Positions 52,767 through 61,785 of a stretch of 64,000 bases of DNA are shown piece after piece. The position numbers and the translations under genes were made by a program. Origin of the DNA: Photobacterium arenosum (GTDB lineage Bacteria > Pseudomonadota > Gammaproteobacteria > Enterobacterales > Vibrionaceae). The DNA lies in assembly GCF_014841115.1 (NCBI RefSeq), contig NZ_JACYTP010000011.1, positions 1 through 64,000 of the forward strand, in the 5' to 3' direction. How positions within the stretch are numbered: the first letter of the stretch is position 1; every line of letters begins with the position of its first letter. Under the pieces are notes generated by a model. The model was not told the origin of the DNA, ran no database searches, and saw nothing but the letters and a program-made list of their open reading frames with translations.

Positions 52767-53249
52767 TTACTGTGCTTGTGGTGTGACAGGTGCCTGATAC
52801 GCTTTGGTTCCCCAGAGTGGCACTGTAGACAGGCTGTGCTTATAGCTGCCTGATGTTTCTTTGGTGGAATAAGACAGATACATCAGTGTCTGGCTGTCGT
52901 GGTCAAACACCCGGCGAATTTTCATGGTTTTGAAAAAGACACTTTTCGACTTCTTGAAAACCACATCACCCGATTTCGATTTATCAATCGCGGCGATCAT
53001 TTCCGGGGTAATTTCACCGGTTTGCCGGCAGGAAATGGATGAATCACTGGGATCTGAAAAATCCAGATCCGCTTCAATACTGGCAATGTGGCAGGTGACG
53101 CCTGGTATCAGCGGATCACTGAGCACATTCAGTTTGATGTCTTTAGTGGTAAATACGCCCAGACTGACGTCACCGACTTCGTTGTCTGAACAGCCTGCCA
53201 GTAAGGATGCTCCTGCGATCATGGCAGAAAAGAGCAGAGCGCGCTTCAT
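52767..53249 (-). CDS. creA: CreA family lipoprotein
   Basis: The 160-aa protein has a signal peptide with lipobox LLAGC (Cys19) and the CreA domain: VGDVSLGVFTTKDIKLNVL, DPLIPGVTCHIASIE and SISCRQTG, with the conserved cysteine pair. CreA is a periplasmic protein of unknown function. In Vibrionaceae it stands alone, and no creB or creC is present here. Confidence 0.92.
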   Translation of the reverse strand: MKRALLFSAMIAGASLLAGCSDNEVGDVSLGVFTTKDIKLNVLSDPLIPGVTCHIASIEADLDFSDPSDSSISCRQTGEITPEMIAAIDKSKSGDVVFKKSKSVFFKTMKIRRVFDHDSQTLMYLSYSTKETSGSYKHSLSTVPLWGTKAYQAPVTPQAQ

Positions 53250-53330
53250 TCAAAGTCTCCATTGTTCTGTAAGAATAGTGAGTGGAACGGTGTTGGATAA
53301 TAATCACGCTCTCGCGGATTGTGCGTATAT

Positions 53331-53771
53331 TTAGCGTTTTCTACTGCTTTTCATGGCTGCATGCCGTTCCAGGTACCAAGATAGCAATCCGCCCAGCATG
53401 ACTCCAGAAAGATTTGCCACGGCATCGGAAAAAGAGCTCTGGCGCCCAAGATGAAGAACGCCCTGGAAAACTTCGAGCAGACTGCCAAAAATCATCAGTC
53501 CGATCAGCAGGGTAAGGTAGAAACGGTATTGCTGGCTGACACAAAGTGCCAGCATGGCAAAAAGCATATAAGTCAGTACATGAAGCAGTTTATCCAGGCC
53601 GGATATGCCGTAAGTATCTAAGTCGGCCAGTGATCCTTTCTCTGCGGCTGGCATTAAGGTCAGCCCTGCGATAGAAGCAGCATACAAACTGAATAGCAGC
53701 CATATCCATATCAGTAATTGCCGCTCTTTCAATGAAACATACAGTGAGATCGGTTCAGCATGTTTTCTCAT
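53331..53771 (-). CDS. VanZ-like membrane protein
   Basis: This 146-aa protein has four hydrophobic segments and the VanZ-like features SGLDKLLHVLTYMLFAMLAL, FGSLLEVFQGVLHLGRQSSF and DAVANLSGVMLGGLLSWYL. Members often occur in polysaccharide and exosortase loci, and glycopeptide resistance should not be inferred. It starts in a 4-nt overlap with the serine protease gene, so the two are co-translated. Confidence 0.85.
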   Translation of the reverse strand: MRKHAEPISLYVSLKERQLLIWIWLLFSLYAASIAGLTLMPAAEKGSLADLDTYGISGLDKLLHVLTYMLFAMLALCVSQQYRFYLTLLIGLMIFGSLLEVFQGVLHLGRQSSFSDAVANLSGVMLGGLLSWYLERHAAMKSSRKR

Positions 53772-54556
53772 GGTTTATAGCGTGAGCTTAACAGCTGATT
53801 CAGGTGCCGAACGGGAATGGCATAAGTGATGGCACTCGGCTGACTCAGTGCGTTTTCTTTGCTGGTTTGCACTAAGACCTTATTGATGACAGCGATGACT
53901 TCACCTGTGTCCTGATGGTAGACCGGACTGCCGCTGTTGCCGGGATAGGCTGTGGCATCAAACTGATAGACAACATAAGGGTTTTTCAGGTATTTGAGGC
54001 GTGCAACTGAAAGCTCTTTTGCTGTACGGGCCGGTACTGCAATCGGCGTAATGCTGGATACCATGCCTCTGTGTGTCACCGGGTACAGGCCGAGCACTGC
54101 ACCTATAGGGAAGCCAGTGAAGCTGTATATTTCACCTTCACGCACCGGCCGCGGAGAGAGACGCAAGCTTGGTAAGGGGCTGCCAGTGATTTTCAGTAAT
54201 GCCAGATCGTGCTCACTGTCACGTGCAACGACTGTTGCGGTGCGGACATCCGGTGAAGTGCCAGTCCCGACAAAGACAACAAAGCCGGTGTTTGTATCCA
54301 CTTCGATGGAAGTGGGGACAACGTGATTATTGGTGGCAATCAGTGTGCCATCGCCGACGACAAAGCCAGTCCCGATTAAATTAGCCCGTGGTGTCGCCAG
54401 TTTGTTGTAAGTGCCGACTCCGACAACTGAAGGTTTAATTTTCGCAATAACGTCTGGCAATGCGGCTTGTGTGTTCGCGGTGGCAAGCAGCATGCAGCCG
54501 AGGCAGAGCAGAGTTCGTACGATGAGCAGAGTGACTCGACGGGTACAGAAAAGCAT
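53768..54556 (-). CDS. Secreted trypsin-like serine protease
   Basis: The 262-aa protein has a signal peptide (LLCLGCMLLATANTQA) and a trypsin fold with the triad His in IATNNHVVPTS, Asp in DSEHDLALLKI and Ser in YPGNSGSPVYH. No PDZ domain follows, so it is not DegP-like. It lies in one operon with PrsT-like and VanZ-like genes, suggesting a role in processing envelope or exopolysaccharide-linked proteins. Confidence 0.85.
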   Translation of the reverse strand: MLFCTRRVTLLIVRTLLCLGCMLLATANTQAALPDVIAKIKPSVVGVGTYNKLATPRANLIGTGFVVGDGTLIATNNHVVPTSIEVDTNTGFVVFVGTGTSPDVRTATVVARDSEHDLALLKITGSPLPSLRLSPRPVREGEIYSFTGFPIGAVLGLYPVTHRGMVSSITPIAVPARTAKELSVARLKYLKNPYVVYQFDATAYPGNSGSPVYHQDTGEVIAVINKVLVQTSKENALSQPSAITYAIPVRHLNQLLSSRYKP

Positions 54557-54600
54557 GATTTTTTGTCCTTACACGCTGGCAGATAAAGGGGTGAACCTAT

Positions 54601-54619
54601 CGCCCCGCACTGCGGGGCG
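54601..54619. other. GC-rich hairpin between PrsT and protease genes
   Basis: CGCCCCGC and GCGGGGCG form a perfect 8-bp stem with a 3-nt loop just after the PrsT stop. No U-tract follows, so it is probably an mRNA-processing or stabilising hairpin, not a terminator, as the next genes are in the same direction. Confidence 0.5.
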
Positions 54620-54625
54620 TTGAGT

Positions 54626-57394
54626 TTACAGCCGGATTTGTTCTTCCAGTTTGCTCTTTAGCATCAGCAGTTTAGGATCGGACGTCGTCACGCCAATGAG
54701 AATTTCTCGTGCATTTTCCTTCATATTGTTTGCCAGCAGGCTTTCTGCATAGTGAAGGGCGATCTCAGGGTTAGTCTGTGCCTGCTTGTAGGCTTTTTCC
54801 AGCATTGGCAGTGCATTGGCGGCCTGTCCTGATTTCAGCAGACAATAACCGTAGGTATCCTGAATCTGTGGGTGCTCCTGAGCCAACCCTAAAGCTTTGG
54901 AAGCGCTGTCGCAGGCTTGCGGATACTTTTCCTGAGATAAATACAGCCAGGCAAGATTATTTAAAGCCACGACATTATCTGGCTGTTGCTCCAGAATGCG
55001 CCGGTACTGCGCGATAGCCTGTTCAGGTTGTTGCTCAAATTGCAGTTGGGCCAGTGTCAGGCGCAAGGGCGCGGCTTTATCACCGTATTCTTTGATGACC
55101 CCCTGCAGAAATGCAATGGCTTCCTCAGCTTGCTGGTTTAATGAATAAGCAGTGGCCACATCGTTGGCGCTGGCGATCCCCGGTGAGGCAGCATAGCGTT
55201 GCCGTTGCCATTCAACAGCTCGGGTATAGTCTTTGCGCTGCAGGTAATTCAGGGCTTGTAATCGCATGAAATACGCTTGTGTCTTTACGTTGTCCGGCAG
55301 GGCATCCAGTGTGGCCTGGCTGGCGCTGGCATTGTCCAGTTTCAGTTGCAGCCCGGCTTTCATCAGTGAAAAGATCGCCGTGTTCTGAAATAACTGCTCG
55401 GCCTTTTCGGCCAGTTGCAGGCTATCTCTCATTTTGTTGTTCAATTCTTTAATCTGGATATTGCGCATATACGCTGGCTGGCTGAGTACATCTTGCTCAA
55501 GCCATTTGGTGTAAGCCGGTTCGGCCTGACGGTAGTCGCGCTGACTGAAATAGATATCACCCAGCAGTCGCCAGCTTTGGGCGGTTTGCTGCTGGGGTGT
55601 CAGACTAGTCATGAGGCTGAGTGCCTGGTCCGGGTGTTTTTGCAGCATATAACCGCGAGCCAGATCCAATTTCAGTGCGGTATTATCCGGGTGTGCTTCG
55701 ACCTGAGAAGCAACCAGAGATACAGCCTGGTCAAGTTGCCCACTGAGCTGACCATATTTGTACAGTGTCCGGGTGGTCAGATTCTTTCCCGGGTAATGGG
55801 AATAAGCGGTGCGCGCATAACCGAAAGCGGCGTCCATATCATTTTTGCTGGCGGCAATCTGGCCAAGCCCCAAAGTGGCTTGTAAGTTCTTGGCGTCTTT
55901 TACCAGTACCTGCTGATAGATTGCTTGCGCCTGATCGGGCTTTTTCTCAATTTGCAGCACCAGGGCATTGAGCATCTGGGCAGTCTGATCGTTTGGATTG
56001 CGTTCAAGCCAGGCAGTGACAAGTTGTTTGACCTCGTTGGCCCGGCCTTGTTTTAAGTAATAATAGGCAAGACCCAAATTCGCTTCTGCGAGGGACGGGT
56101 CGGTATCGAGAATGCGCTGGAGAGTGTCGACCCCAGTCGTATCATTACTGGCTAACTGAAGCAATCCTAAGCGAAGCTGCTTGCTGGTGGTTGGGTTATG
56201 ATTGGCTTTTTCTGCCAGAGACATAGCGGCATCATTACGGCCGATTTTGGCGAGTTCCAGGCTCATATCTGAGATAAAGTCGCTGCTCGCTTTGTCTGTG
56301 GCATCGAACTGATTCATGGTTTGCATGGCACCGTCAATGTCACCCAGCTTAAGCTGGCTGGAGGCATACAGGCGTTGGATCATATGGTTTTGCGAGACAA
56401 AAGGCGCGACTTTTTCAAATCGCTCACTGGCCTGTTCATAATTTCCCTGGTTATAGGCAACGACACCCGAAATCAAGTAAGTGGGCAGATTTCTGGAACC
56501 GTTTCGGATGGCTAAATCGGCGTGGACTTTTGCTTCACTCTGTTTCTCTTCGGCGTAAAGAATGGTGGCTTTCAGTTCATTGCTCAGTACGTGACCGCTT
56601 AATACCGTCAGCAGATTATCGACATACTTTTCTGCTTCCTGGTACTGCTCTGTTTTCACCAGCGCCTGTGCCAGGTACAGGGTGTTTTGTAAGGCTTTCG
56701 GGGCGGTGTCTACAGCTTTGCGATAGCTCTCTGCTGCGGCTTTGTTATGACCCATACTGGTTTCAATATGGCCTTTCAGCAGCCAGGCATCACTGCTGGC
56801 GGGATACACTCGTACGATATTGCTGACCTGGCTCAGTGCAGTATCATTGAGTTCTCTGGTGGCATCTAAGCTGGCTCTGGCAAGGCGCGTGTAGAGCGTG
56901 ATCTGTCCGGTTTTTTCGGCTCGCTGAAAGGCTTGTTCAGCGCCATCGGGATCGTTATCGAGCAACAAAGCCAGTGATTCTATCGCGTAAATGTCTGCCA
57001 GTGCTTCAGCTTGCTGGCTGCGGGGCCGTTTGGCCAGGTCAATGATATCCGTTGTTTTTTTCTGGGCCAGATAGGCCTGGGCAAGCAGTGGTTCAATCGT
57101 GTCCTGCTCGTCGGCGCTTCTGAGTGCTTTATACAATTCTTTTTCAGCACTGGCATAATCGCCCTGGTCCAGGTAAATCTTACCCAGCATCAGCCGGGCC
57201 TGATTGGCATCAGGATGTTGCTGTATGGCATTTTTCAGCTCAATAACTGCAGCATTGATTTGATTGCTGCTGAGATAGGTATCGGCTTTGGCCATGTACT
57301 CATCGACAGACTGTTCACCACAGGCTGTGAGTGTGACAGCGACAACACCAGCGAGTGCCAGCACATGAAAGGTGGTGCGAGGTAAAAAAGCCAT
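54626..57394 (-). CDS. prsT: PEP-CTERM system TPR lipoprotein PrsT-like
   Basis: This very long 922-aa protein has a lipobox (LTAC, Cys25) and then about twenty TPR repeats, starting AVIELKNAIQQHPDANQARL and GKIYLDQGDYASAEKELYKA, the exact style of PrsT proteins linked to exosortase (PEP-CTERM) systems. They are thought to organise export of exopolysaccharide or target proteins at the outer membrane. The open frame runs upstream to 57649, but the ATG at 57394 has AGGG 6-7 nt upstream and begins the signal peptide. Confidence 0.9.
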   Translation of the reverse strand: MAFLPRTTFHVLALAGVVAVTLTACGEQSVDEYMAKADTYLSSNQINAAVIELKNAIQQHPDANQARLMLGKIYLDQGDYASAEKELYKALRSADEQDTIEPLLAQAYLAQKKTTDIIDLAKRPRSQQAEALADIYAIESLALLLDNDPDGAEQAFQRAEKTGQITLYTRLARASLDATRELNDTALSQVSNIVRVYPASSDAWLLKGHIETSMGHNKAAAESYRKAVDTAPKALQNTLYLAQALVKTEQYQEAEKYVDNLLTVLSGHVLSNELKATILYAEEKQSEAKVHADLAIRNGSRNLPTYLISGVVAYNQGNYEQASERFEKVAPFVSQNHMIQRLYASSQLKLGDIDGAMQTMNQFDATDKASSDFISDMSLELAKIGRNDAAMSLAEKANHNPTTSKQLRLGLLQLASNDTTGVDTLQRILDTDPSLAEANLGLAYYYLKQGRANEVKQLVTAWLERNPNDQTAQMLNALVLQIEKKPDQAQAIYQQVLVKDAKNLQATLGLGQIAASKNDMDAAFGYARTAYSHYPGKNLTTRTLYKYGQLSGQLDQAVSLVASQVEAHPDNTALKLDLARGYMLQKHPDQALSLMTSLTPQQQTAQSWRLLGDIYFSQRDYRQAEPAYTKWLEQDVLSQPAYMRNIQIKELNNKMRDSLQLAEKAEQLFQNTAIFSLMKAGLQLKLDNASASQATLDALPDNVKTQAYFMRLQALNYLQRKDYTRAVEWQRQRYAASPGIASANDVATAYSLNQQAEEAIAFLQGVIKEYGDKAAPLRLTLAQLQFEQQPEQAIAQYRRILEQQPDNVVALNNLAWLYLSQEKYPQACDSASKALGLAQEHPQIQDTYGYCLLKSGQAANALPMLEKAYKQAQTNPEIALHYAESLLANNMKENAREILIGVTTSDPKLLMLKSKLEEQIRL

Positions 57395-57595
57395 AATCAT
57401 CCCTGTCAGAATTTTCAGATGGACTTTTTTTAGGATAGTCACATTTTTGACACTGCGGCCAATCGCTTTGACATAAAACGTCTGTTTGTACTCACTGTGC
57501 TGATAAAAATAGCCTTTAAAGTACCTGAAAAGTGCGTTGCCCTTTGCTCTGCTATGCTTGATGCGAACGGATAAATTACGGCGCAGGGTAGAAAA

Positions 57596-58822
57596 ATGGA
57601 AAGCAAAAACAGTTCGATACAGTGCGAATGGATTGTTAACCCCGATCATAAGTGGTTAGCAGAACACTGGTGTGCGCTTGAGGAGCAGGCTGAACCGAAC
57701 CTGTTTTTGTCCTGGCTCTGGATAGGGACATGGCTGGATTGTTTTGTGGACAACTGTTGTGTTGTTCTTGCCCGGCAAGAGGACAAAATTGTCGGCCTGG
57801 GCATTATCGTGATTAAAGAGAAAAAGATTGCTGGTTTGTCCTATGGCAGACAGTTTTGCCTTCACCGGACAGGTATTCCTTCACAGGATCAAATCTGGAT
57901 TGAATATAACGATTTTCTGATGGACAAGACGCTGGCCAATACCGTTCGTCCGTTAATGACAGCCTGTGTGATGTCGCAAATGAACGGGACAGATCTCTTT
58001 GAGATTGGCGCCAGTCTGGACGTGGATTTTGTCAGTAACGGACCACAGTCTGTGGCGGCGCATTGTGGTAGCGAAAGGGCAGATAAGCAGGCCGTTTTAT
58101 CCGGGCTGGCACTTGCAGAAAAACGGGCATTTGCAGAAAAAGAGGTGGTGTGGGAGTCGGTCGGCTTTGCGCTGGATTTTGGCCCGCTGAAGGACAAGCA
58201 GCAGACGCTTGATAGCTTTTTGTCGCGAAATGCCAGGTATCAGATAAAGCGCAGCCTGAATAAGTACAATGCGCTGGGCGAAGTGAAAATCACCACGGCT
58301 TCTTCTGTCACTCAGGGACTTGAGCTTTTCAATCATGCGGCTGAATATCACCTGAGCCGTTGGGGCAGCAAATCAGAACAAAGTGGTTTTGCAAATCCTG
58401 GTTTTCTGCATTTTCACCATGAGCTGATTCGCCGCGGGCTGCCTCAGGGGCGGATTGCCATTCACCACCTGCAGGCCGGGGAAGACGATCTGGGGGTAAT
58501 TTATAATTTTCACCATGCCAACTGGGTACTGTTCTATTTAAGTGCGCTGAATTATGGCTCGGGCGATAATCACCTGAAACCCGGTTTGGTTGCGCACTAT
58601 CTGCTGATCCAGGATGCCTGGGAAAATGGGGCGCTGGGGTACGATTTCATGGGCGGGATTGCCCGTTACAAAAAAACCTTCGCCAACCGTGAGTGCCGGT
58701 TGGCGATCAGTCAGTTCCGCTATCCGCATTTTACCTATTCAGTGAAGAAAGCTATTCGTGCTTTGAAGCGTCGTGCCCTGAAGCGTCGGGTGTTGTCCGA
58801 AAGCAGTTCTGACTGTCCTTAA
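57596..58822 (+). CDS. GNAT-type acyltransferase (CelD/BcsL-like)
   Basis: The 408-aa protein belongs to the Acetyltransf_6 (CelD/BcsL, FemAB-like) group: NARYQIKRSLNKYNALGEVK, HLSRWGSKSEQSGFANPGFL and GYDFMGGIARYKKTFANREC are typical. Such proteins transfer acyl groups and often sit in polysaccharide loci, where they may acetylate sugars. It is divergent from prsT across 200 bp. Its last 71 nt overlap the end of the convergent beta-helix gene. Confidence 0.85.
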   Translation: MESKNSSIQCEWIVNPDHKWLAEHWCALEEQAEPNLFLSWLWIGTWLDCFVDNCCVVLARQEDKIVGLGIIVIKEKKIAGLSYGRQFCLHRTGIPSQDQIWIEYNDFLMDKTLANTVRPLMTACVMSQMNGTDLFEIGASLDVDFVSNGPQSVAAHCGSERADKQAVLSGLALAEKRAFAEKEVVWESVGFALDFGPLKDKQQTLDSFLSRNARYQIKRSLNKYNALGEVKITTASSVTQGLELFNHAAEYHLSRWGSKSEQSGFANPGFLHFHHELIRRGLPQGRIAIHHLQAGEDDLGVIYNFHHANWVLFYLSALNYGSGDNHLKPGLVAHYLLIQDAWENGALGYDFMGGIARYKKTFANRECRLAISQFRYPHFTYSVKKAIRALKRRALKRRVLSESSSDCP

Positions 58823-60290
58823 AGGCGCCGGCAAAGGTGTCTTGCACATTGATCGGGTTGCCACAAAAGTCCGAGATACTGTCCCCTTTGGCCGTCACGG
58901 GATACTCAGTGGCACTGCGGGTTAATTTGGCTTTGATAGCATCGTCTTTGGGCGAGAAGTTACCTATTGCTGGCGAGGTAAACCAATCATCCAGTTTTTG
59001 TTTTTCGGTCAGATAGTCAGGGGAAAGAATCAGATTGTGGGAGGCCGACGCTTTACCCTGGTCGCGTTCCCGTATTTTGCCGCTCACAATGTTATTAATC
59101 AGCTCGGCGCTGGACTGCGCAAACCGGACGTCGATGCCCGAGGTATGATAGAGAATGTTGTTGTTGACCAGTGAATTACTGGATTTATTAATGTAAAGAC
59201 CCACGTCATTGCAGTGCAGGACGATATTGTTACGTACTGTATGGCTATCCCCTTCGAAAGTCAGCTGTCCCCGCCGATTCTCCTGCTCCATACCGCCGCC
59301 ACCTAATGACAGGCCAATCTGATAACCATCATATTTCCGGCTGGTGCTGTTACAGATAACCAGGTTGTTTTCTATGATGCCTTGCTCGTTGCCGCCTTTC
59401 ATGAAAGCGCCATAGCTGACCTGATTGCCGCCGGACTTGATGAAATCACGAATGATGTTGCGATCGATACTCCAGGCATTGCCATGGTCAAGATTAATGG
59501 GAGTGACAGATCTCGAGGTGTCTCTTGGCTGAGTATTGTAAAAGTGATTACGACGAATGATGCCGTTATCAGGAAACTTGTTTGCCATCCGGTTGACTTT
59601 GATGGCGGCGTTGAAATCGATGAAGACATTGTTCTGCACCAGGCTGTGATCGGCATCGCCAACAATGTGCAGCGCATGATCGCAATCGGAAGGGGTGGGA
59701 CAAACACCTTTAAAGGTCAGCCCTGATACCGTCCAGTAGGGCTGATTAATCACAATGCCTTCCAGCCCGTCGAGCTGCAGCAGAACGGTACCCGGCTCTT
59801 CTGCCCTCAATACTACGGGACGCGATGCAGAGGGTGTAATCTGGCTGATATTAAGGCGCTTGCTGCTGAAAAAGTAGGTGCCTTTTTTCACGACTATGTC
59901 CTGGCCGGGTAACACATCTTCCAGTGCTTTTTCAAAGCTTTGTTCATCAGATACCCAGAGGGTACCGAGCGAAGCGGGCTTGATCGGTTCTGGCTCAGGG
60001 CCTGATGATGACCAGTCAGGCCCGACTGATGGCCAGTATTTTGTATCAAATTCGCGCCAGAAATAGGAAGGACTGGCGAGGTTGCTGGCCACACTGGCAA
60101 CGGCCTGATTGACAGGTGCCAGGCTTGGAAACTCTTGTTCAATGTGACTGACTGACTGGCGCAAAGCGGCGGGCAGGGTCTGACTTTGTTCGCTCCAGTG
60201 TTTAACCAGATACACACCGGCAACAAGGAGGATCACGTGAGCGAGAACACCGATTGTCGCGAGATATGTTTTTATTCCTTTCGAAATCAT
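58752..60290 (-). CDS. Membrane-anchored right-handed beta-helix protein
   Basis: The 512-aa protein has an N-terminal anchor (TYLATIGVLAHVILLVAGVY) and then a parallel beta-helix domain with repeated NNVFI, NNLVI, NNIVL and NNILY turns, starting after LEDVLPGQDIVVKKGTYFFS. This resembles chondroitinase-B-like (PL6) lyases and the parallel beta-helix proteins of exosortase polysaccharide loci. It may trim or bind the exopolysaccharide in the periplasm; no catalytic residues were identified with confidence. Confidence 0.82.
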   Translation of the reverse strand: MISKGIKTYLATIGVLAHVILLVAGVYLVKHWSEQSQTLPAALRQSVSHIEQEFPSLAPVNQAVASVASNLASPSYFWREFDTKYWPSVGPDWSSSGPEPEPIKPASLGTLWVSDEQSFEKALEDVLPGQDIVVKKGTYFFSSKRLNISQITPSASRPVVLRAEEPGTVLLQLDGLEGIVINQPYWTVSGLTFKGVCPTPSDCDHALHIVGDADHSLVQNNVFIDFNAAIKVNRMANKFPDNGIIRRNHFYNTQPRDTSRSVTPINLDHGNAWSIDRNIIRDFIKSGGNQVSYGAFMKGGNEQGIIENNLVICNSTSRKYDGYQIGLSLGGGGMEQENRRGQLTFEGDSHTVRNNIVLHCNDVGLYINKSSNSLVNNNILYHTSGIDVRFAQSSAELINNIVSGKIRERDQGKASASHNLILSPDYLTEKQKLDDWFTSPAIGNFSPKDDAIKAKLTRSATEYPVTAKGDSISDFCGNPINVQDTFAGAFKDSQNCFRTTPDASGHDASKHE

Positions 60291-60814
60291 CAGTCAGCTC
60301 CCGGCTATTATCTGCTTTAAAAGTGTGATTAACGTCAAACAATATTCAAGATCGAGTATAGGTAAGAATGTTGACATCGGGTGAAGCAAGTACCACAAAT
60401 TCGCCATAGTTAGTCGGTAATACAAGACTGAATGTGGGTAGAGATTGGGTTGCAGCACTGAGATCAGGATTGCAGAAAAACCGAAAATGTAAGTAGTTAG
60501 CCAGGCTGCCTGAGGCGAAACCCAGATAGCTGTTTTGAAATTATTCAGGCGGCAGATAAGACAATTTTATGATCTGGCATGGTGGCTCTGTGCTTCATGT
60601 GCCATTTTTAACATAGGTATGCCAAGTGACTCAGGCTGCAAGTTACTGAAGTTGATTGTAACGAGCCCCGGAGACTGTCTGGGGAAAGCACGGTTAGCAG
60701 AACCCCTAATTATCAGCGTACTGCATCAGCGAAATGCCGCTTTCGGATAAAGCGTTCGGTGAGTTCAGAAATGGTGGCGTTGCAGGCTGGCATTGCAGCG
60801 AATCAGGAGAAAAG
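60291..60814. promoter_or_regulatory. 524-bp divergent control region of polysaccharide genes
   Basis: The region separates the beta-helix gene from the deacetylase gene and holds no convincing gene. A GC-rich stem CCCCGGA/TCTGGGG with a 5-nt loop lies at 60666-60684. I looked for a JUMPstart/ops element and a GEMM-type c-di-GMP riboswitch and found neither. The length suggests a substantial leader or regulator sites. Confidence 0.45.
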
Positions 60815-61774
60815 ATGGACGTTAAACTACTGGTAGTGATCCATGCTGAGGAAGAATTTGACTGGGATCAGGGATTTAATAGCCGCAATACTGCCGTTAC
60901 GCACCATCATGCCCTGATCCCTTTTATGGGGGAACTGATTGAGACTGGCGCTAAGATCACCTTGGCCATGGACTATCCGTTTGTTGAAAGTGCCGGAGGC
61001 AGGGAAGTGATAGCCCACTACCAAAGCAACGCAGCGCAGTGTGTTGAATTTGCCGCGCATTTGCACCCCTGGGTGAATCCGCCCAATGTCTCTCATGATC
61101 AGTCTGTGACCGACTTTGAGTCTTATCCCTGTAATCTGGCACCGGATCTTGAGTATGAAAAAATAAGCAGGCTGACAGAAAAAATACAGGCGGTGTCAGG
61201 GGTATCTCCGGTTACGTATTTGGCGGGACGATACGGTTTTGGCCCTGTTACCAGTGAACATTTGCGCACATTGGGTTATCAGGTCGATCTCAGTATCAGT
61301 GCTTACTGTGATTTCAGCCATCAGCAAGGGCCTGATTTCAGTGAATATACCAATGCCCTTTTTGTTGAAAATGCGATTCGGCATATTCCGCATACCAGTT
61401 CTTGGCTATCCGTTTCCAAGCGGGTTGCAAAAAAGGCCAATCAGTGTCCGGCCTGGTGCCGCACCTTCAATAGCAAACACCTTACCCGTTTCATTGCAAA
61501 GGCTCTTCGTATAAGCAGGCACCGTTTGTCGCCGGAAGGCAATGATCTCTCCCAGCTTCAGGCCATCACGCAAGCTCAGATGGCAATAGGGCAAGACGTG
61601 TTTGTACTGTCTTTTCACTCCCCCAGTCTGGTGGCCGGAATGACACCTTATGTGCCCACCACCAAAGATTGCGAGCGACTAAAATACACCACACGGCGCT
61701 ATATTGAGTGGTTTCTGCGGGAGCTGAACGGTGAAATTGTCCTGGCGAAAGACATGGCAGTCAGCCAGGGATAA
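60815..61774 (+). CDS. Polysaccharide deacetylase family protein
   Basis: This 319-aa protein starts MDVKLLVVIHAEEEFDWDQG, and carries EFAAHLHPWVNPP (metal-site histidines) and VFVLSFHSPSLVAG, as in WalW-like and PEP-CTERM-locus deacetylases. It would remove acetyl groups from amino-sugar residues during polysaccharide synthesis. AGGAG lies 5 nt before the ATG at 60815. The open frame extends upstream to 60734 without support. Confidence 0.83.
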   Translation: MDVKLLVVIHAEEEFDWDQGFNSRNTAVTHHHALIPFMGELIETGAKITLAMDYPFVESAGGREVIAHYQSNAAQCVEFAAHLHPWVNPPNVSHDQSVTDFESYPCNLAPDLEYEKISRLTEKIQAVSGVSPVTYLAGRYGFGPVTSEHLRTLGYQVDLSISAYCDFSHQQGPDFSEYTNALFVENAIRHIPHTSSWLSVSKRVAKKANQCPAWCRTFNSKHLTRFIAKALRISRHRLSPEGNDLSQLQAITQAQMAIGQDVFVLSFHSPSLVAGMTPYVPTTKDCERLKYTTRRYIEWFLRELNGEIVLAKDMAVSQG

Positions 61775-61785
61775 GGCAGAAACTT

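Noticed and set aside
53331-53771. Glycopeptide-resistance gene vanZ
   Set aside because: Only the VanZ-like fold is shared. No van genes are near, and such proteins are common in polysaccharide loci.
60291-60814. A c-di-GMP riboswitch or JUMPstart/ops element before the polysaccharide genes
   Set aside because: I found no GEMM-type conserved core and no GGCGGTAGCGTG-like element. GGCGGCAG at about 60549 is a partial match only.
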